A stretch of DNA of 64,000 nucleotides from Terrimesophilobacter sp044464485. Its GTDB lineage: Bacteria > Actinomycetota > Actinomycetes > Actinomycetales > Microbacteriaceae. The notes beneath the pieces were generated by a model. That model saw nothing but the letters and a program-made list of their open reading frames with translations. It did no database searches and had not been told where the DNA came from. The stretch is from the NCBI GenBank assembly GCA_044464485.1, contig JBIQLG010000007.1, positions 1 through 64,000 on the forward strand. Direction: 5' to 3'. Shown here piece after piece: positions 51,864 through 59,575 of the stretch. The translations under genes were made by a program, and so were the position numbers. Within the stretch, counting starts at the first letter, position 1, and each line of letters opens with the position of its first letter.

Positions 51864-52283
51864 TCAGCCGCTCTTCTTGCCCTGCTGCAGAATCCGGATG
51901 GGATTGCCGAACGGGTCCCGCACGCCCATGTCGGTTCCGTAGAAGTGGTCGGTGGGCTCCTGTGTGAAGTCGGTGACGCCGCGCTCGCGGAGGGTGTCGT
52001 ACAGTGCTCGCGCATCCTCGGTGAAGAAGACGAGACCGCCGATGGCGCCCTTGGTGATCAGGTCGCGAATCTGTTCCGCCGTCTGTTCGTCGTGGAGCGG
52101 CGCGCCGGGCTGCTCGAGTGAAATTTCGGTGTTGCCCTCGCCGGGAACTCGTACCGTGAGCCAGCGGTAGTCGCCTTGCTTGACGTCGCTGCCCTTTTCG
52201 AGGCCCAACTTGTTGACGTAGAAGTCCAGCGCCTCATCCTTGTCGAGAACGTAAATGGATGCAACATTCAGTGCGGTAATCAT
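51864..52283 (-). CDS. VOC (glyoxalase-fold) family protein
   Basis: 139 residues: MITALNVASIYVLDKDEALDFYVNKLGLEKGSDV, then WLTVRVPGEGNTEISLEQPG and the C-terminal GVRDPFGNPIRILQQG. A typical VOC layout with a second module starting GGLVFFTEDARALYDTLRERG. It is downstream of an AraC-type regulator on the same strand (62-bp gap), probably one operon. Confidence 0.83.
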   Translation of the reverse strand: MITALNVASIYVLDKDEALDFYVNKLGLEKGSDVKQGDYRWLTVRVPGEGNTEISLEQPGAPLHDEQTAEQIRDLITKGAIGGLVFFTEDARALYDTLRERGVTDFTQEPTDHFYGTDMGVRDPFGNPIRILQQGKKSG

Positions 52284-52345
52284 GTGGTGTAGTGCTCCCC
52301 TCAGGTTCGTTTCTTCGACGCTAGTACGAGGCAATCCTGGGTGGC

Positions 52346-52768
52346 TTATCCAAACGTGCTCTCCTTCACCTCGCGCCGCGTGAGAGGTCGCATGGCGGCA
52401 ATTTGCACGCAGTGGGGTGCCACGATGGGGCCGTTGCCCGTTCGGTAGTCGCTCGGTGTCTGACCGACGATCTCGCGGAACGTGCGGCTGAAAGTGCCGA
52501 GGCTGCTGAAGCCGACATCGAAGCAGATCTCGGTGACCGTGCGGTCGGTTTCCCGCAGCAGGAACATCGAGCGTTCGACCCTTCGGCGCTGCAGGTAGTG
52601 ATGCGGCGATTCGCCGAATGCGGCCCGAAAGCAGCGGCTGAAGTGGGCAGGCGAGATATGGGCGACCGCCGCCACGGCGCGAACATCCAGCGGACTGGCG
52701 TAGGCGCGGTCCATCGCGTCGCGGGCACGCAACAGGCGACGGTTGAGGTCTTCCGTTTCGCGGCTCAC
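52346..52768 (-). CDS. AraC-family regulator (short, DNA-binding domain only)
   Basis: 140 residues, nearly all HTH_18: VRAVAAVAHISPAHFSRCFRAAFGESPHHYLQRRRVERSMFLLRETDRTVTEIC. The second helix-turn-helix is FDVGFSSLGTFSRTFREIVGQTPSDYR. There is no N-terminal effector domain. The GTG start at 52768 has GGAGG too close, so the start is uncertain. Probably regulates the VOC gene downstream. Confidence 0.8.
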   Translation of the reverse strand: MSRETEDLNRRLLRARDAMDRAYASPLDVRAVAAVAHISPAHFSRCFRAAFGESPHHYLQRRRVERSMFLLRETDRTVTEICFDVGFSSLGTFSRTFREIVGQTPSDYRTGNGPIVAPHCVQIAAMRPLTRREVKESTFG

Positions 52769-52844
52769 CCTCCAAGCTTAGGAATTTTCGTGCCCGGTGC
52801 AGTGCAGCCTGGAGATGCTTCGGGTTCGTGGCCTCTCGTCAAAG

Positions 52845-52863
52845 TAGTTTAGTTACTAAACTA
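52845..52863. promoter_or_regulatory. Perfect 19-bp palindrome, probable MarR operator
   Basis: TAGTTTAGT-T-ACTAAACTA, a perfect inverted repeat ending 5 bp before the SDR start codon. Its length, AT-rich core and position before an SDR-MarR operon make it a likely autoregulatory operator. Confidence 0.78.
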
Positions 52864-52868
52864 ACTGC

Positions 52869-53510
52869 ATGACGAAAACTATTGCGATATTTGGCGGGAC
52901 GGGGAGGACGGGCCGCAGGGTCATTGATCGCGCGCTGTCTCAGGGGTGGTCGGTGCGCATGCTCGCACGGGATCCTTCGAAGGTGGCGATCACTGATGAC
53001 CGACTGGCGGTGGTCAAGGGGGATGTATTGGATGCCGCCGCGGTCGACGAAACGATCTCCGGATCGGATGCCGTCCTGAGTCTGATCGGCCACGTGAAGG
53101 TCTCGCCCGACAACCTTCAGGCGGAGGGCACCCAGCTGATGGTAGACGCGATGAAGCGCCACGGCGCGGTGCGTATCGTGACGCTCACCGGTGGGGGCCT
53201 TCGGGCAGAGGGCAGGGACGAGCCTAAACTTCCGGACCGCATCATCCGGGGTCTGCTCAAGCTGCTGTCGCCGAAGGTCCTCGCTGACGCGGAAGCTCAT
53301 CTGCAGGTGCTCGAGTGCAGCGGACTGGAGTGGACGGTGGTCCGGGGGCCCCACCTGACGGAGGCGCCCGGAACCGGATCCTTCGGTGTCGGTTGGGTGG
53401 GCGGTGACAGCACGACGAAGATCAGCCGCGATGATCTGGCGGATTTCCTCCTCACCCAGGTCGATGATCGCCAGTACCTGCGGGAGCTGCCGTTCATCAG
53501 TGCGCGATGA
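52869..53510 (+). CDS. NAD(P)-binding SDR-like oxidoreductase
   Basis: 213 residues: IAIFGGTGRTGRRVIDRALSQGWSVRMLARDPSKV is an NmrA/SDR Rossmann fold, followed by RIVTLTGGGLRAEGRD and VVRGPHLTEAPG. It overlaps the next gene (MarR) by 4 nt (GATGAG), so the two are co-transcribed behind a palindromic operator. Confidence 0.82.
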   Translation: MTKTIAIFGGTGRTGRRVIDRALSQGWSVRMLARDPSKVAITDDRLAVVKGDVLDAAAVDETISGSDAVLSLIGHVKVSPDNLQAEGTQLMVDAMKRHGAVRIVTLTGGGLRAEGRDEPKLPDRIIRGLLKLLSPKVLADAEAHLQVLECSGLEWTVVRGPHLTEAPGTGSFGVGWVGGDSTTKISRDDLADFLLTQVDDRQYLRELPFISAR

Positions 53511-53977
53511 GTTCCGAGGACGCTCGCGACGACGACATCCGCGCCGTGCTCAGCGGTGTCGCGTCGCTTTCCCGGATGTTGTCATCCGCGCAGAAGCGGC
53601 CGTTCGAGGGGAAGGTGTTGTCCGGGTCTCAAATGTCGGTGCTGTTCCATCTCGCTCGCGAAACGGCTGGTCTGACGCCGGGCCGCCTCGCAAAATTGCT
53701 CGGCGTTTCGGCGGGCGCGGTGACGCAGCTCATCGAGGGCCTGTTGCAGGAGGGCCACGTCGAAGTCCGGGCGAGCCCCGACGATGCCCGGTCCCGGATC
53801 GTTTCCCTGTCGCCTGCCGCGCACGAGGAGGTGGAGCGATTCGAGAAGGCAACGTCCGAGCGCCTTCGCCTCCATTTTGCGGGATTGACCAGTCGGGAAC
53901 TCTCCACCCTGGCGCATTTGGTGGGTCGGATCAATTTCAGTGAACCCGGTCCTGATGGCTCCTGGGCGCGGTCGTGA
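53507..53977 (+). CDS. MarR-family regulator
   Basis: 156 residues with the winged helix LTPGRLAKLLGVSAGAVTQLIEGLLQEGHVEVRASPDDARSRIVSLSPAA. It is coupled to the upstream SDR gene and is likely to bind the 52845-52863 palindrome. Its 3' end overlaps an antisense AraC-type remnant. Confidence 0.85.
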   Translation: MSSEDARDDDIRAVLSGVASLSRMLSSAQKRPFEGKVLSGSQMSVLFHLARETAGLTPGRLAKLLGVSAGAVTQLIEGLLQEGHVEVRASPDDARSRIVSLSPAAHEEVERFEKATSERLRLHFAGLTSRELSTLAHLVGRINFSEPGPDGSWARS

Positions 53978-54128
53978 ACGACTTTCGGTAGCTGCTGGGC
54001 GACGTCTTGAGTTTCTGGCTGAAGTGTTTGCGCAGCAGGTCGCTGGAGGAATAGCCGACCCGGTGAGCGACTTCTTCGACGCTCAGCGTCGTGCTTTCCA
54101 ACAGCTCGCGGGCTGCCGTTCCGAGCGT
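53937..54128 (-). pseudogene. Remnant of an AraC/GlxA-family regulator (C-terminal HTH only)
   Basis: About 63 codons ending at 53937 encode ARELLESTTLSVEEVAHRVGYSSSDLLRKHF and SQKLKTSPSSYRKSF, unmistakably the last HTH of a GlxA-type AraC regulator. The upstream part of that gene is gone: 8 bp further upstream begins the end of a different gene. There is no start codon for it, so it is a deletion remnant. It overlaps the 3' end of the MarR gene. Confidence 0.78.
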
Positions 54129-54136
54129 CACGATGG

Positions 54137-54646
54137 CTATACCAACACCGTTTCTCTCTGGGCGATGAGGGTGGCAGCTCGCTTTCGAACGACGATGATT
54201 GCAGCAAGGCGATTGATGCCAAAGGAGAGCAAGATTAGGCCAGTGGCTCCAACCAGGCTTGCTCCAAGCAGGTTGGCCAGTGCGAAGTTTCCGATCCGGA
54301 TTGCCACGAAGACCGCCCACAGGAGGACTCCAACACCGGTAAGTCGATATTGCAGTCGACCAGACACCTCGCGGAAGTGCGTGACGTATCCCATTGCCGT
54401 GCCGGTGACGGCCACAAGCGCCAATTCTGCAACGATCAACCAGTCGGCAGCTACCCAATGGAACCCGCCCCACACCTCGAAGACCAGGTACACGAGCCCG
54501 GCAGTGATGAGTACCACGGGCATGCGCATCATCCTGTTCAGCTCCGCTGAGCGCCAGATGAACTGTCTGATGATCAGCAGTGCAATTCCCGCCGTAATAA
54601 TGATGTCGTCGGCAATTTGGTTGACCGTTCCCCAGTCCACGCTCAC
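54137..54646 (-). CDS. Multi-helix membrane protein (DUF1453/CcdC-like)
   Basis: 169 residues with five hydrophobic segments (IADDIIITAGIALLIIRQFI; MPVVLITAGLVYLVFEVWGG; VAELALVAVTGTAMGYVTHF; GVGVLLWAVFVAIRIGNFALANLL; LVGATGLILLSFGIN) and the motif FREVSGRLQYRLTG, resembling CcdC-like DUF1453 proteins. GGAGAAC precedes GTG 54646. It is divergent from a MarR gene with two operator-like repeats between. Confidence 0.75.
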   Translation of the reverse strand: MSVDWGTVNQIADDIIITAGIALLIIRQFIWRSAELNRMMRMPVVLITAGLVYLVFEVWGGFHWVAADWLIVAELALVAVTGTAMGYVTHFREVSGRLQYRLTGVGVLLWAVFVAIRIGNFALANLLGASLVGATGLILLSFGINRLAAIIVVRKRAATLIAQRETVLV

Positions 54647-54660
54647 ACGTTCTCCATTCC

Positions 54661-54697
54661 ATCACAAGTGATGCAATAAAACTGTATCACTAGTGAT
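54661..54697. promoter_or_regulatory. Two ATCAC-GTGAT palindromes between divergent genes
   Basis: ATCACAAGTGAT (54661-54672) and the perfect 12-bp ATCACTAGTGAT (54686-54697), 25 bp apart centre to centre, lie in the 62-bp gap between the membrane protein gene and the MarR gene. Likely binding sites for that MarR. Confidence 0.78.
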
Positions 54698-54708
54698 TGA
54701 ATAGTTCT

Positions 54709-55197
54709 ATGCGCGCGGCAGATCTCCACCGGCTCTCTCGAAAGGTGCGAGAGATTGCTTTCCGGGCTACCGGCAACACGGGCGATGATCGCGTGAGTCC
54801 GGGCGAGCTCGCCGTGCTTGAGGACATCGCACGAAATCCCGGTGCTTCCATCGGCCACATCACACGGCGGACAGGACTTGCTCAAAGCCTTGTCTCGCGT
54901 ATCACCCGCTCCCTGGCGGCCGCGGGAGTCGTCACGATAAGTGTTGACGGTCGCGACCGGAGGAAAGTCCGAATAGTGCTTGAACCTGCGGCACAAGAGC
55001 AGATCATGAAGCGGGCGGATAACTCCATCACGGAAGCTGTCGCCGAATACCTTCCCGCGCTCAGCCCGGAGGAGCGAGCTGAGTTGGTTCGTCATTTCCG
55101 CGCTGCCGAACTCCTGTTCCGGCTGAACACTCAGCGGACGACCTCGACCAAAAGCGTGCGGGCGGCTGGAGTCCGTGAGAACGGAGAATCGGTGTGA
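54709..55197 (+). CDS. MarR-family regulator
   Basis: 162 residues with the winged helix SPGELAVLEDIARNPGASIGHITRRTGLAQSLVSRITRSLAAAG, followed by VVTISVDGRDRRKVRIVLEP. It is divergent from the DUF1453-like gene; the two ATCAC repeats suggest it controls both promoters. Confidence 0.85.
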   Translation: MRAADLHRLSRKVREIAFRATGNTGDDRVSPGELAVLEDIARNPGASIGHITRRTGLAQSLVSRITRSLAAAGVVTISVDGRDRRKVRIVLEPAAQEQIMKRADNSITEAVAEYLPALSPEERAELVRHFRAAELLFRLNTQRTTSTKSVRAAGVRENGESV

Positions 55198-55315
55198 GTC
55201 CTCACGCAACTTAGGACTTTCTCAATAACTCCAGAGCGCGAAATTGCTGAAGGTTCGCTAGCAGCGGCTGCCATTTGTCTCCTTGGTTTGTGGATTTGCC
55301 CGGACATCCGCGTAA

Positions 55316-55330
55316 TGGCATAAAATGCCA
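55316..55330 (+). promoter_or_regulatory. TA-operon operator: TGGCAT-AAA-ATGCCA
   Basis: A perfect 6+6 palindrome overlapping a possible -10 (TAAAAT, 55321-55326), 15 bp before the antitoxin start. Antitoxin or toxin-antitoxin complexes usually repress their own operon at such a site. Confidence 0.7.
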
Positions 55331-55345
55331 ATGGAGGTGGTCGTC

Positions 55346-55633
55346 GTGCCAACGAGGAACGTGGTCCTAACCCAGCACCAGCATGAGTTGGTCGATTCCC
55401 TGGTGAAGTCGGGGCGCTATCAGAATGCCAGCGAAGTGCTGCGCGAGGGCCTTCGGATACTGGAGCGGCAGGAATCGGAGAACGCTGCGAAAATTGCGGC
55501 TCTGCGCAATGCGGCAGATCTGGGCTGGTCGGATGTCGATTCGGGACGGTTCGATGATGTTGCCGATGACGACCTCGACAACTTCATCGGACACCTCGGT
55601 GTTCGCGCGACGGGTGCCCTGCCAGCCGGCTGA
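55346..55633 (+). CDS. ParD-type antitoxin (ribbon-helix-helix)
   Basis: 95 residues: MPTRNVVLTQHQHELVDSLVKSGRYQNASEVLREGLRIL is the RHH DNA-binding domain with the ASEVLREGLRLLE motif; a flexible acidic C-terminus follows. GGAGG 8 nt before GTG 55346 supports this start over ATG 55325. Its stop overlaps the toxin start (TGATG). Confidence 0.88.
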   Translation: MPTRNVVLTQHQHELVDSLVKSGRYQNASEVLREGLRILERQESENAAKIAALRNAADLGWSDVDSGRFDDVADDDLDNFIGHLGVRATGALPAG

Positions 55634-55992
55634 TGGCTAACTTTCGCGTCAGTCACGCTGCTCAAGCTGACATTATTTCGATCCTCGCATGGTCGAATGA
55701 GCAGTTCGGTGAGGAGGCGCGAAGGCGATACGAGGCGCTGATTGCCGCCTCCATCCGCGATGCGGCGTCACGAGCCGACGATGTCGGGCATACACTGCGC
55801 CCTGAGTTGGGGGACGGCGTGTTCACCTGGCACCTGTCCCAAAGTCGTACACGCTCTCGTGGTGGAAGTGTCCACCGCCCGAGGCACTTCCTCGTTTGCC
55901 GTCGAATTGGTCACATGCTCGTCGTCGGGCGAATTCTCCACGATGCCATGGATGTGCAGTGCTACGCCGATCCAGAGCAGCCCTGGGAGTAA
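55633..55992 (+). CDS. ParE-type toxin (RelE/ParE superfamily)
   Basis: 119 residues: FRVSHAAQADIISILAWSNEQFGEEARRRYEALI is the helical N-terminus of ParE/RelE toxins, and HRPRHFLVCRRIGHMLVVGRILHDAMD the beta-sheet part. The ParE group poisons gyrase; RelE-like members cut mRNA; the target here is not known. It is translationally coupled to the antitoxin. Confidence 0.85.
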   Translation: MANFRVSHAAQADIISILAWSNEQFGEEARRRYEALIAASIRDAASRADDVGHTLRPELGDGVFTWHLSQSRTRSRGGSVHRPRHFLVCRRIGHMLVVGRILHDAMDVQCYADPEQPWE

Positions 55993-56031
55993 CCGCCCCA
56001 GCCTGCTGACTTCTCGCGTTACGATCGATGC

Positions 56032-56571
56032 GTGCCCGAGCATCCAGGCGGATTCGAGAGGTTATTCGCGCCAGCTTTCGTGGAGTACGCCAACGCAGAC
56101 ACCCGAGGCACGCTGGACGCCCCGCCGTTTCTGCTCGTTCATCGCGTCCACATCATCGCGTCTCCCAATCCGGGGTTGGTGACTGTCTGCGCATCCGTCG
56201 AAGAGGGACGCTTCCTGCCTGGTGGACGGCTGGAACCTGACGAGACGCTGGCGGAGGCTGTGGGTCGTGAATTGCTTGAAGAAGCAGGGTCGATTCTGAT
56301 AGGTAAGCCTCGACCATTCTTCAGCCATGTCGCCACCAGTCGAAACCCGGTCCCGTACATGCCGCATGTCCCGCACCCAGTGGCGTGGTGGACATACGTG
56401 GTCGCTCGCTCTCGAGTCGTCGGGCAGCCATCGAACCCTGCCGGCGGCGAGCAGGTCACAGAAATACATCATCTACCAGTTGAGGACGCCGCAGCGTGGC
56501 TTGCCGACGATGGGGCCGACACTACCCACTCTGATGTCGTCCGGCTGGCCGCACACCTTGGACTTTTCTGA
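56032..56571 (+). CDS. NUDIX hydrolase
   Basis: 179 residues with the complete Nudix box GGRLEPDETLAEAVGRELLEEAG (about 64-86) after RFLPGG. It hydrolyses a nucleoside-diphosphate derivative, substrate unknown. GTG 56032 start. It lies 39 bp after the toxin gene. Confidence 0.85.
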   Translation: MPEHPGGFERLFAPAFVEYANADTRGTLDAPPFLLVHRVHIIASPNPGLVTVCASVEEGRFLPGGRLEPDETLAEAVGRELLEEAGSILIGKPRPFFSHVATSRNPVPYMPHVPHPVAWWTYVVARSRVVGQPSNPAGGEQVTEIHHLPVEDAAAWLADDGADTTHSDVVRLAAHLGLF

Positions 56572-56715
56572 TGCGCCGAGAGGATCCGTCATCGAAGGTT
56601 TCAGGCCGGATGAGCACAGGCAACCGAAGATCCCGAACGTCAGCGACTTAGTCCAGAGTTCGGTGAGACAAGTTCAGAACTGCGTGAGAACTGACAGCTA
56701 CTGGCAACCGATAAG

Positions 56716-56789
56716 TGGAGCGAGTGACGGGAATCGAACCCGCGCTACCAGCTTGGGAAGCTGGAGTTCTACCATTGAACTACACTCGC
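56716..56789 (-). tRNA. tRNA-Gly, anticodon CCC
   Basis: On the minus strand the acceptor is GCGAGTG paired with CACTCGC, the anticodon arm CCAGC-TTCCCAA-GCTGG gives anticodon CCC (codon GGG), the T arm is CGGG-TTCGATT-CCCG, and the 3' CCA is encoded. The 74-nt cloverleaf is complete. It lies between the NUDIX gene and dcd, transcribed toward the NUDIX gene. Confidence 0.95.
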
Positions 56790-56865
56790 GCATCCGCCCG
56801 CTCGGCATCTGCAGCGAACGGGTTCGGCAGCAATACTAGCAACCCGGCTCGGCTAGTCTCTTCTC

Positions 56866-57447
56866 ATGCTGCTTTCTGACCGCGACATCAAGGCAGAACT
56901 CGAGGCGGGTCGCGTGGGTCTCGACCCGCTCGACCTCTCGATGATTCAGCCTTCCAGCATCGACGTGCGCCTTGACCGATTCTTCCGTCTGTTCGACAAT
57001 CACAAATATCCGTTCATCGACCCGGCTGAAGACCAGCCCGAGCTGACACACCTCGTCGAGACGGTTGACGACCAGCCGTTCATCCTGCATCCGGGTGAGT
57101 TTGCGCTCGCCTCGACATTCGAACAGGTGACGCTTCCGGATGACGTGGCCGCCCGCCTTGAAGGCAAAAGCTCCCTCGGTCGGCTCGGCCTGCTCACCCA
57201 CTCCACTGCCGGGTTCATCGACCCGGGATTCACGGGCCACGTGACGCTCGAACTCAGCAACGTCGCCACTTTGCCCATCAAGCTGTGGCCCGGCATGAAG
57301 ATCGGCCAGCTTTGCTTTTTCCGGCTCTCGTCGCCCGCGGAAAAGCCGTATGGGTCGAGCGACTACAGCTCGCGGTATCAGGGGCAGCGCGGACCGACGG
57401 CGTCCCGCTCATTCCAGAACTTCCATCGCACGAGCACTGAGCGGTAG
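56866..57447 (+). CDS. dcd: dCTP deaminase, bifunctional dCTP deaminase/dUTPase type
   Basis: 193 residues: MLLSDRDIKAELEAGRVGLDP, IQPSSIDVRLDRFFR, GKSSLGRLGLLTHSTAGFIDPGF, GHVTLELSNVATLPIKLWPGMKIGQL, and a C-terminal SSRYQGQRGPTASRS that closes the active site. The sequence is very like the mycobacterial enzyme that makes dUMP directly from dCTP, so it probably supplies dTTP without separate dUTPase. Confidence 0.94.
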   Translation: MLLSDRDIKAELEAGRVGLDPLDLSMIQPSSIDVRLDRFFRLFDNHKYPFIDPAEDQPELTHLVETVDDQPFILHPGEFALASTFEQVTLPDDVAARLEGKSSLGRLGLLTHSTAGFIDPGFTGHVTLELSNVATLPIKLWPGMKIGQLCFFRLSSPAEKPYGSSDYSSRYQGQRGPTASRSFQNFHRTSTER

Positions 57448-57463
57448 AGCACTGATTCAAATG

Positions 57464-58342
57464 TCATACGGGCGCCGCGTCTCGATCCCGCATAGCTGAG
57501 GGTTCCCCCAGAAAGTCGGCGACTGCTTCCAGCACAAGGTCGGCCCTGAGGATGCGTGAATGGCCGAGACCCTCGGTCGCCAGGACTCGCGTCGCGCTGC
57601 CGTGCGCGCGCGCGAGCACTTCCGACTCACTGAACGCCACAGTGAGGTCATCGCGATCGTGCACGATCAGGAGCGGTGACCCTTCAGGAAGTGGACTGCG
57701 CGGCGCGGAGAGCCGATCCCACACGGATCGGTCTCCGTGAAACATCCGATTCTCGGCCAGAACGCGCATGCGCGATGCCGTTGTGTCGGTGAGTCCAAGT
57801 GCCCCGCAATACGTCGAAATCAAGTTGCCCATCTCCGCGACGCCGCTGAGGGACACAAACCGTTCGGCCGAGAGTCCGAGACCGGTGGCGACGGCGACCG
57901 CCGGTGTGCCGAACGAGTGGGAAACCACGGCCTCAAGGTGCCCCACCGTTCTGGCTAGTTCGGCGAGAATCGAGCCGTACTCGGGAACGGTGGTGCGCCG
58001 ACCGGATGATCGGCCATGGCCGGGCGCATCGAGCCCGATTATCGTGCGGTTGCGGGAACGCAATTCGTGAACGATCGGCGCGAAATCGGAGGCGCGACCC
58101 TCCCAGCCGTGCACAAGCAGCACAACATCCGGTCCCGAACCCCAGCGGTAGGTTGCGATGCGGCGCCCTGCAATCCGGTGCGTTCGCATGTCCGCATCAT
58201 CCAGGACGTATTGCGCTTCCGCGCGGGGCTCTCTTGGCGGCCTCGGCGTGCGCCAGCGTGCGAGCGCCAGCTCCGCGGCCAAGGCCGGCACCGATCTCTC
58301 CAGTTTCGGCAGCAGTGTCAACAGCGAACTGACCATGGCCAT
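57464..58342 (-). CDS. Alpha/beta hydrolase
   Basis: 292 residues: VVLLVHGWEGRASDFAPIVHEL carries the oxyanion region, SHSFGTPAVA the nucleophile elbow with Ser in SFG, DRDDLTVAFSES the acidic region, and GLGHSRIL the catalytic His. GAGAGG precedes ATG 58342. It is divergent from a TetR gene with an operator-like repeat between. Substrate unknown. Confidence 0.85.
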   Translation of the reverse strand: MAMVSSLLTLLPKLERSVPALAAELALARWRTPRPPREPRAEAQYVLDDADMRTHRIAGRRIATYRWGSGPDVVLLVHGWEGRASDFAPIVHELRSRNRTIIGLDAPGHGRSSGRRTTVPEYGSILAELARTVGHLEAVVSHSFGTPAVAVATGLGLSAERFVSLSGVAEMGNLISTYCGALGLTDTTASRMRVLAENRMFHGDRSVWDRLSAPRSPLPEGSPLLIVHDRDDLTVAFSESEVLARAHGSATRVLATEGLGHSRILRADLVLEAVADFLGEPSAMRDRDAAPV

Positions 58343-58360
58343 ACCTCTCGTTGAAAAAGA

Positions 58361-58376
58361 ATACGAACGATCGTAC
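58361..58376. promoter_or_regulatory. TetR operator candidate between divergent genes
   Basis: TACGA-ACGA-TCGTA (58362-58375) inside ATACGAACGATCGTAC is a palindrome in the 43-bp gap between the hydrolase and TetR genes; it would cover both promoters. Confidence 0.68.
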
Positions 58377-58385
58377 AATTAAATC

Positions 58386-59048
58386 GTGCCCGGTAAAAGT
58401 CAATCTCACGATGGTCGCAGGCGTCGCGGCGACGCGTCGCGTCAGGCGATCCTTGCTGAAGCGGTCGACTTGGCGACGACCTTGGGTCTCGAAGGCCTGT
58501 CGATCGGCGTCCTCGCCGACCAGGTCGGTGCGAGCAAGAGCGGGGTCGTTGCGCTTTTTGGCTCCAAACTCGACCTGCAGCTGGCAACCATCAGGGCCGC
58601 ACGGGATATCTACATCGCGAACGTGATCGAACCCACGCTGAGAGAGCCCCGTGGCCTCCGCAGACTTTGGGCGCTGTGCCACATCTGGCTCCGGTATTCG
58701 CGCACCAGAATCTTTACCGGTGGATGCTTTTTTCGCGCCACGGCATCCGAAGTGAATGCGCGAAGCGGGCCGCTGCGTGATGCCCTCGTGACGATCGATG
58801 AAGAGTGGATCGCCTTCGTCGAGCGTTGCGTTTCACTGGCCGCGGATGATCTACCCCGGCTCGAAGACCCTGCCGTGCTCGCATTCGAAATCATCGCCCT
58901 GATGGATGCGGCGAACAGCGCCTCGCTTCTGCACGGCAGTGACAGGCCATACGCACTTGCCGAAGCCGCCATGCGCAAACTCCTCATGTCTGCGGGAGCG
59001 CCCGAGAGCGATTTGGCGGAGCCTGACGAGGTTGTTTCAGTTCGCTAA
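58386..59048 (+). CDS. TetR-family transcriptional regulator
   Basis: 220 residues: HTH in ILAEAVDLATTLGLEGLSIGVLADQVGASKSGVVALFGSKLDLQLATI near the N-terminus; the C-terminal ligand domain includes RTRIFTGGCFFRATASEVN, seen in a TetR subgroup. It is divergent from the hydrolase gene and overlaps the convergent idi gene by 12 nt. Confidence 0.86.
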   Translation: MPGKSQSHDGRRRRGDASRQAILAEAVDLATTLGLEGLSIGVLADQVGASKSGVVALFGSKLDLQLATIRAARDIYIANVIEPTLREPRGLRRLWALCHIWLRYSRTRIFTGGCFFRATASEVNARSGPLRDALVTIDEEWIAFVERCVSLAADDLPRLEDPAVLAFEIIALMDAANSASLLHGSDRPYALAEAAMRKLLMSAGAPESDLAEPDEVVSVR

Positions 59049-59558
59049 TTCAGCATTCTGCAACACAAACCATGGACTGAACGCGAACGGAGCTGCGCTG
59101 ACGGCGGAGCTCAGCGCGTGCGGATCGGCCCAACTCCACTCGGCCACCTCATCCGGATTGGCGGCAACGGTATCCGACGTGACGGCGCGAAACACCGGGC
59201 AGATCTCGTTTTCGACGATGCCGCTTGCATCCACCGCGCGGTATCGAAAATCGGGCAACAGGGGCTCCAGCTGTGACACCGTGATCCCCAGTTCAATTCT
59301 GGCTCGGCGCGCGATAGCGTCCTGAATGTTTTCACCGGGTGCCGGATGACCGCAAAAAGAGTTCGTCCACACGCCGGGCCAGGTGAGCTTGCCGAGCGCG
59401 CGCCGTGTGACCAGAACCTGCCCGAGATCGTTGTACACGTGGCAGGAGAAGGCAAGGTGCAGCGGCGTATCCGTCGTGTGCACGTCGAACTTCTCGACCG
59501 AGCCTGTTGGCGTGCCGTGCTCATCCACGAGAACGACGAGTTCGGGTTCAGTGGCCAT
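59037..59558 (-). CDS. idi: Isopentenyl-diphosphate delta-isomerase, type 1
   Basis: 173 residues: TWPGVWTNSFCGHPAPGENIQDAIARRARIELGI carries the catalytic Cys and the Nudix-like metal site; the catalytic Glu is in ENEICPVF. It interconverts IPP and DMAPP for isoprenoids, including quinones and carotenoids. ATG 59558 start. Confidence 0.95.
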   Translation of the reverse strand: MATEPELVVLVDEHGTPTGSVEKFDVHTTDTPLHLAFSCHVYNDLGQVLVTRRALGKLTWPGVWTNSFCGHPAPGENIQDAIARRARIELGITVSQLEPLLPDFRYRAVDASGIVENEICPVFRAVTSDTVAANPDEVAEWSWADPHALSSAVSAAPFAFSPWFVLQNAELAN

Positions 59559-59575
59559 GGTTGAACCCTATCGGG

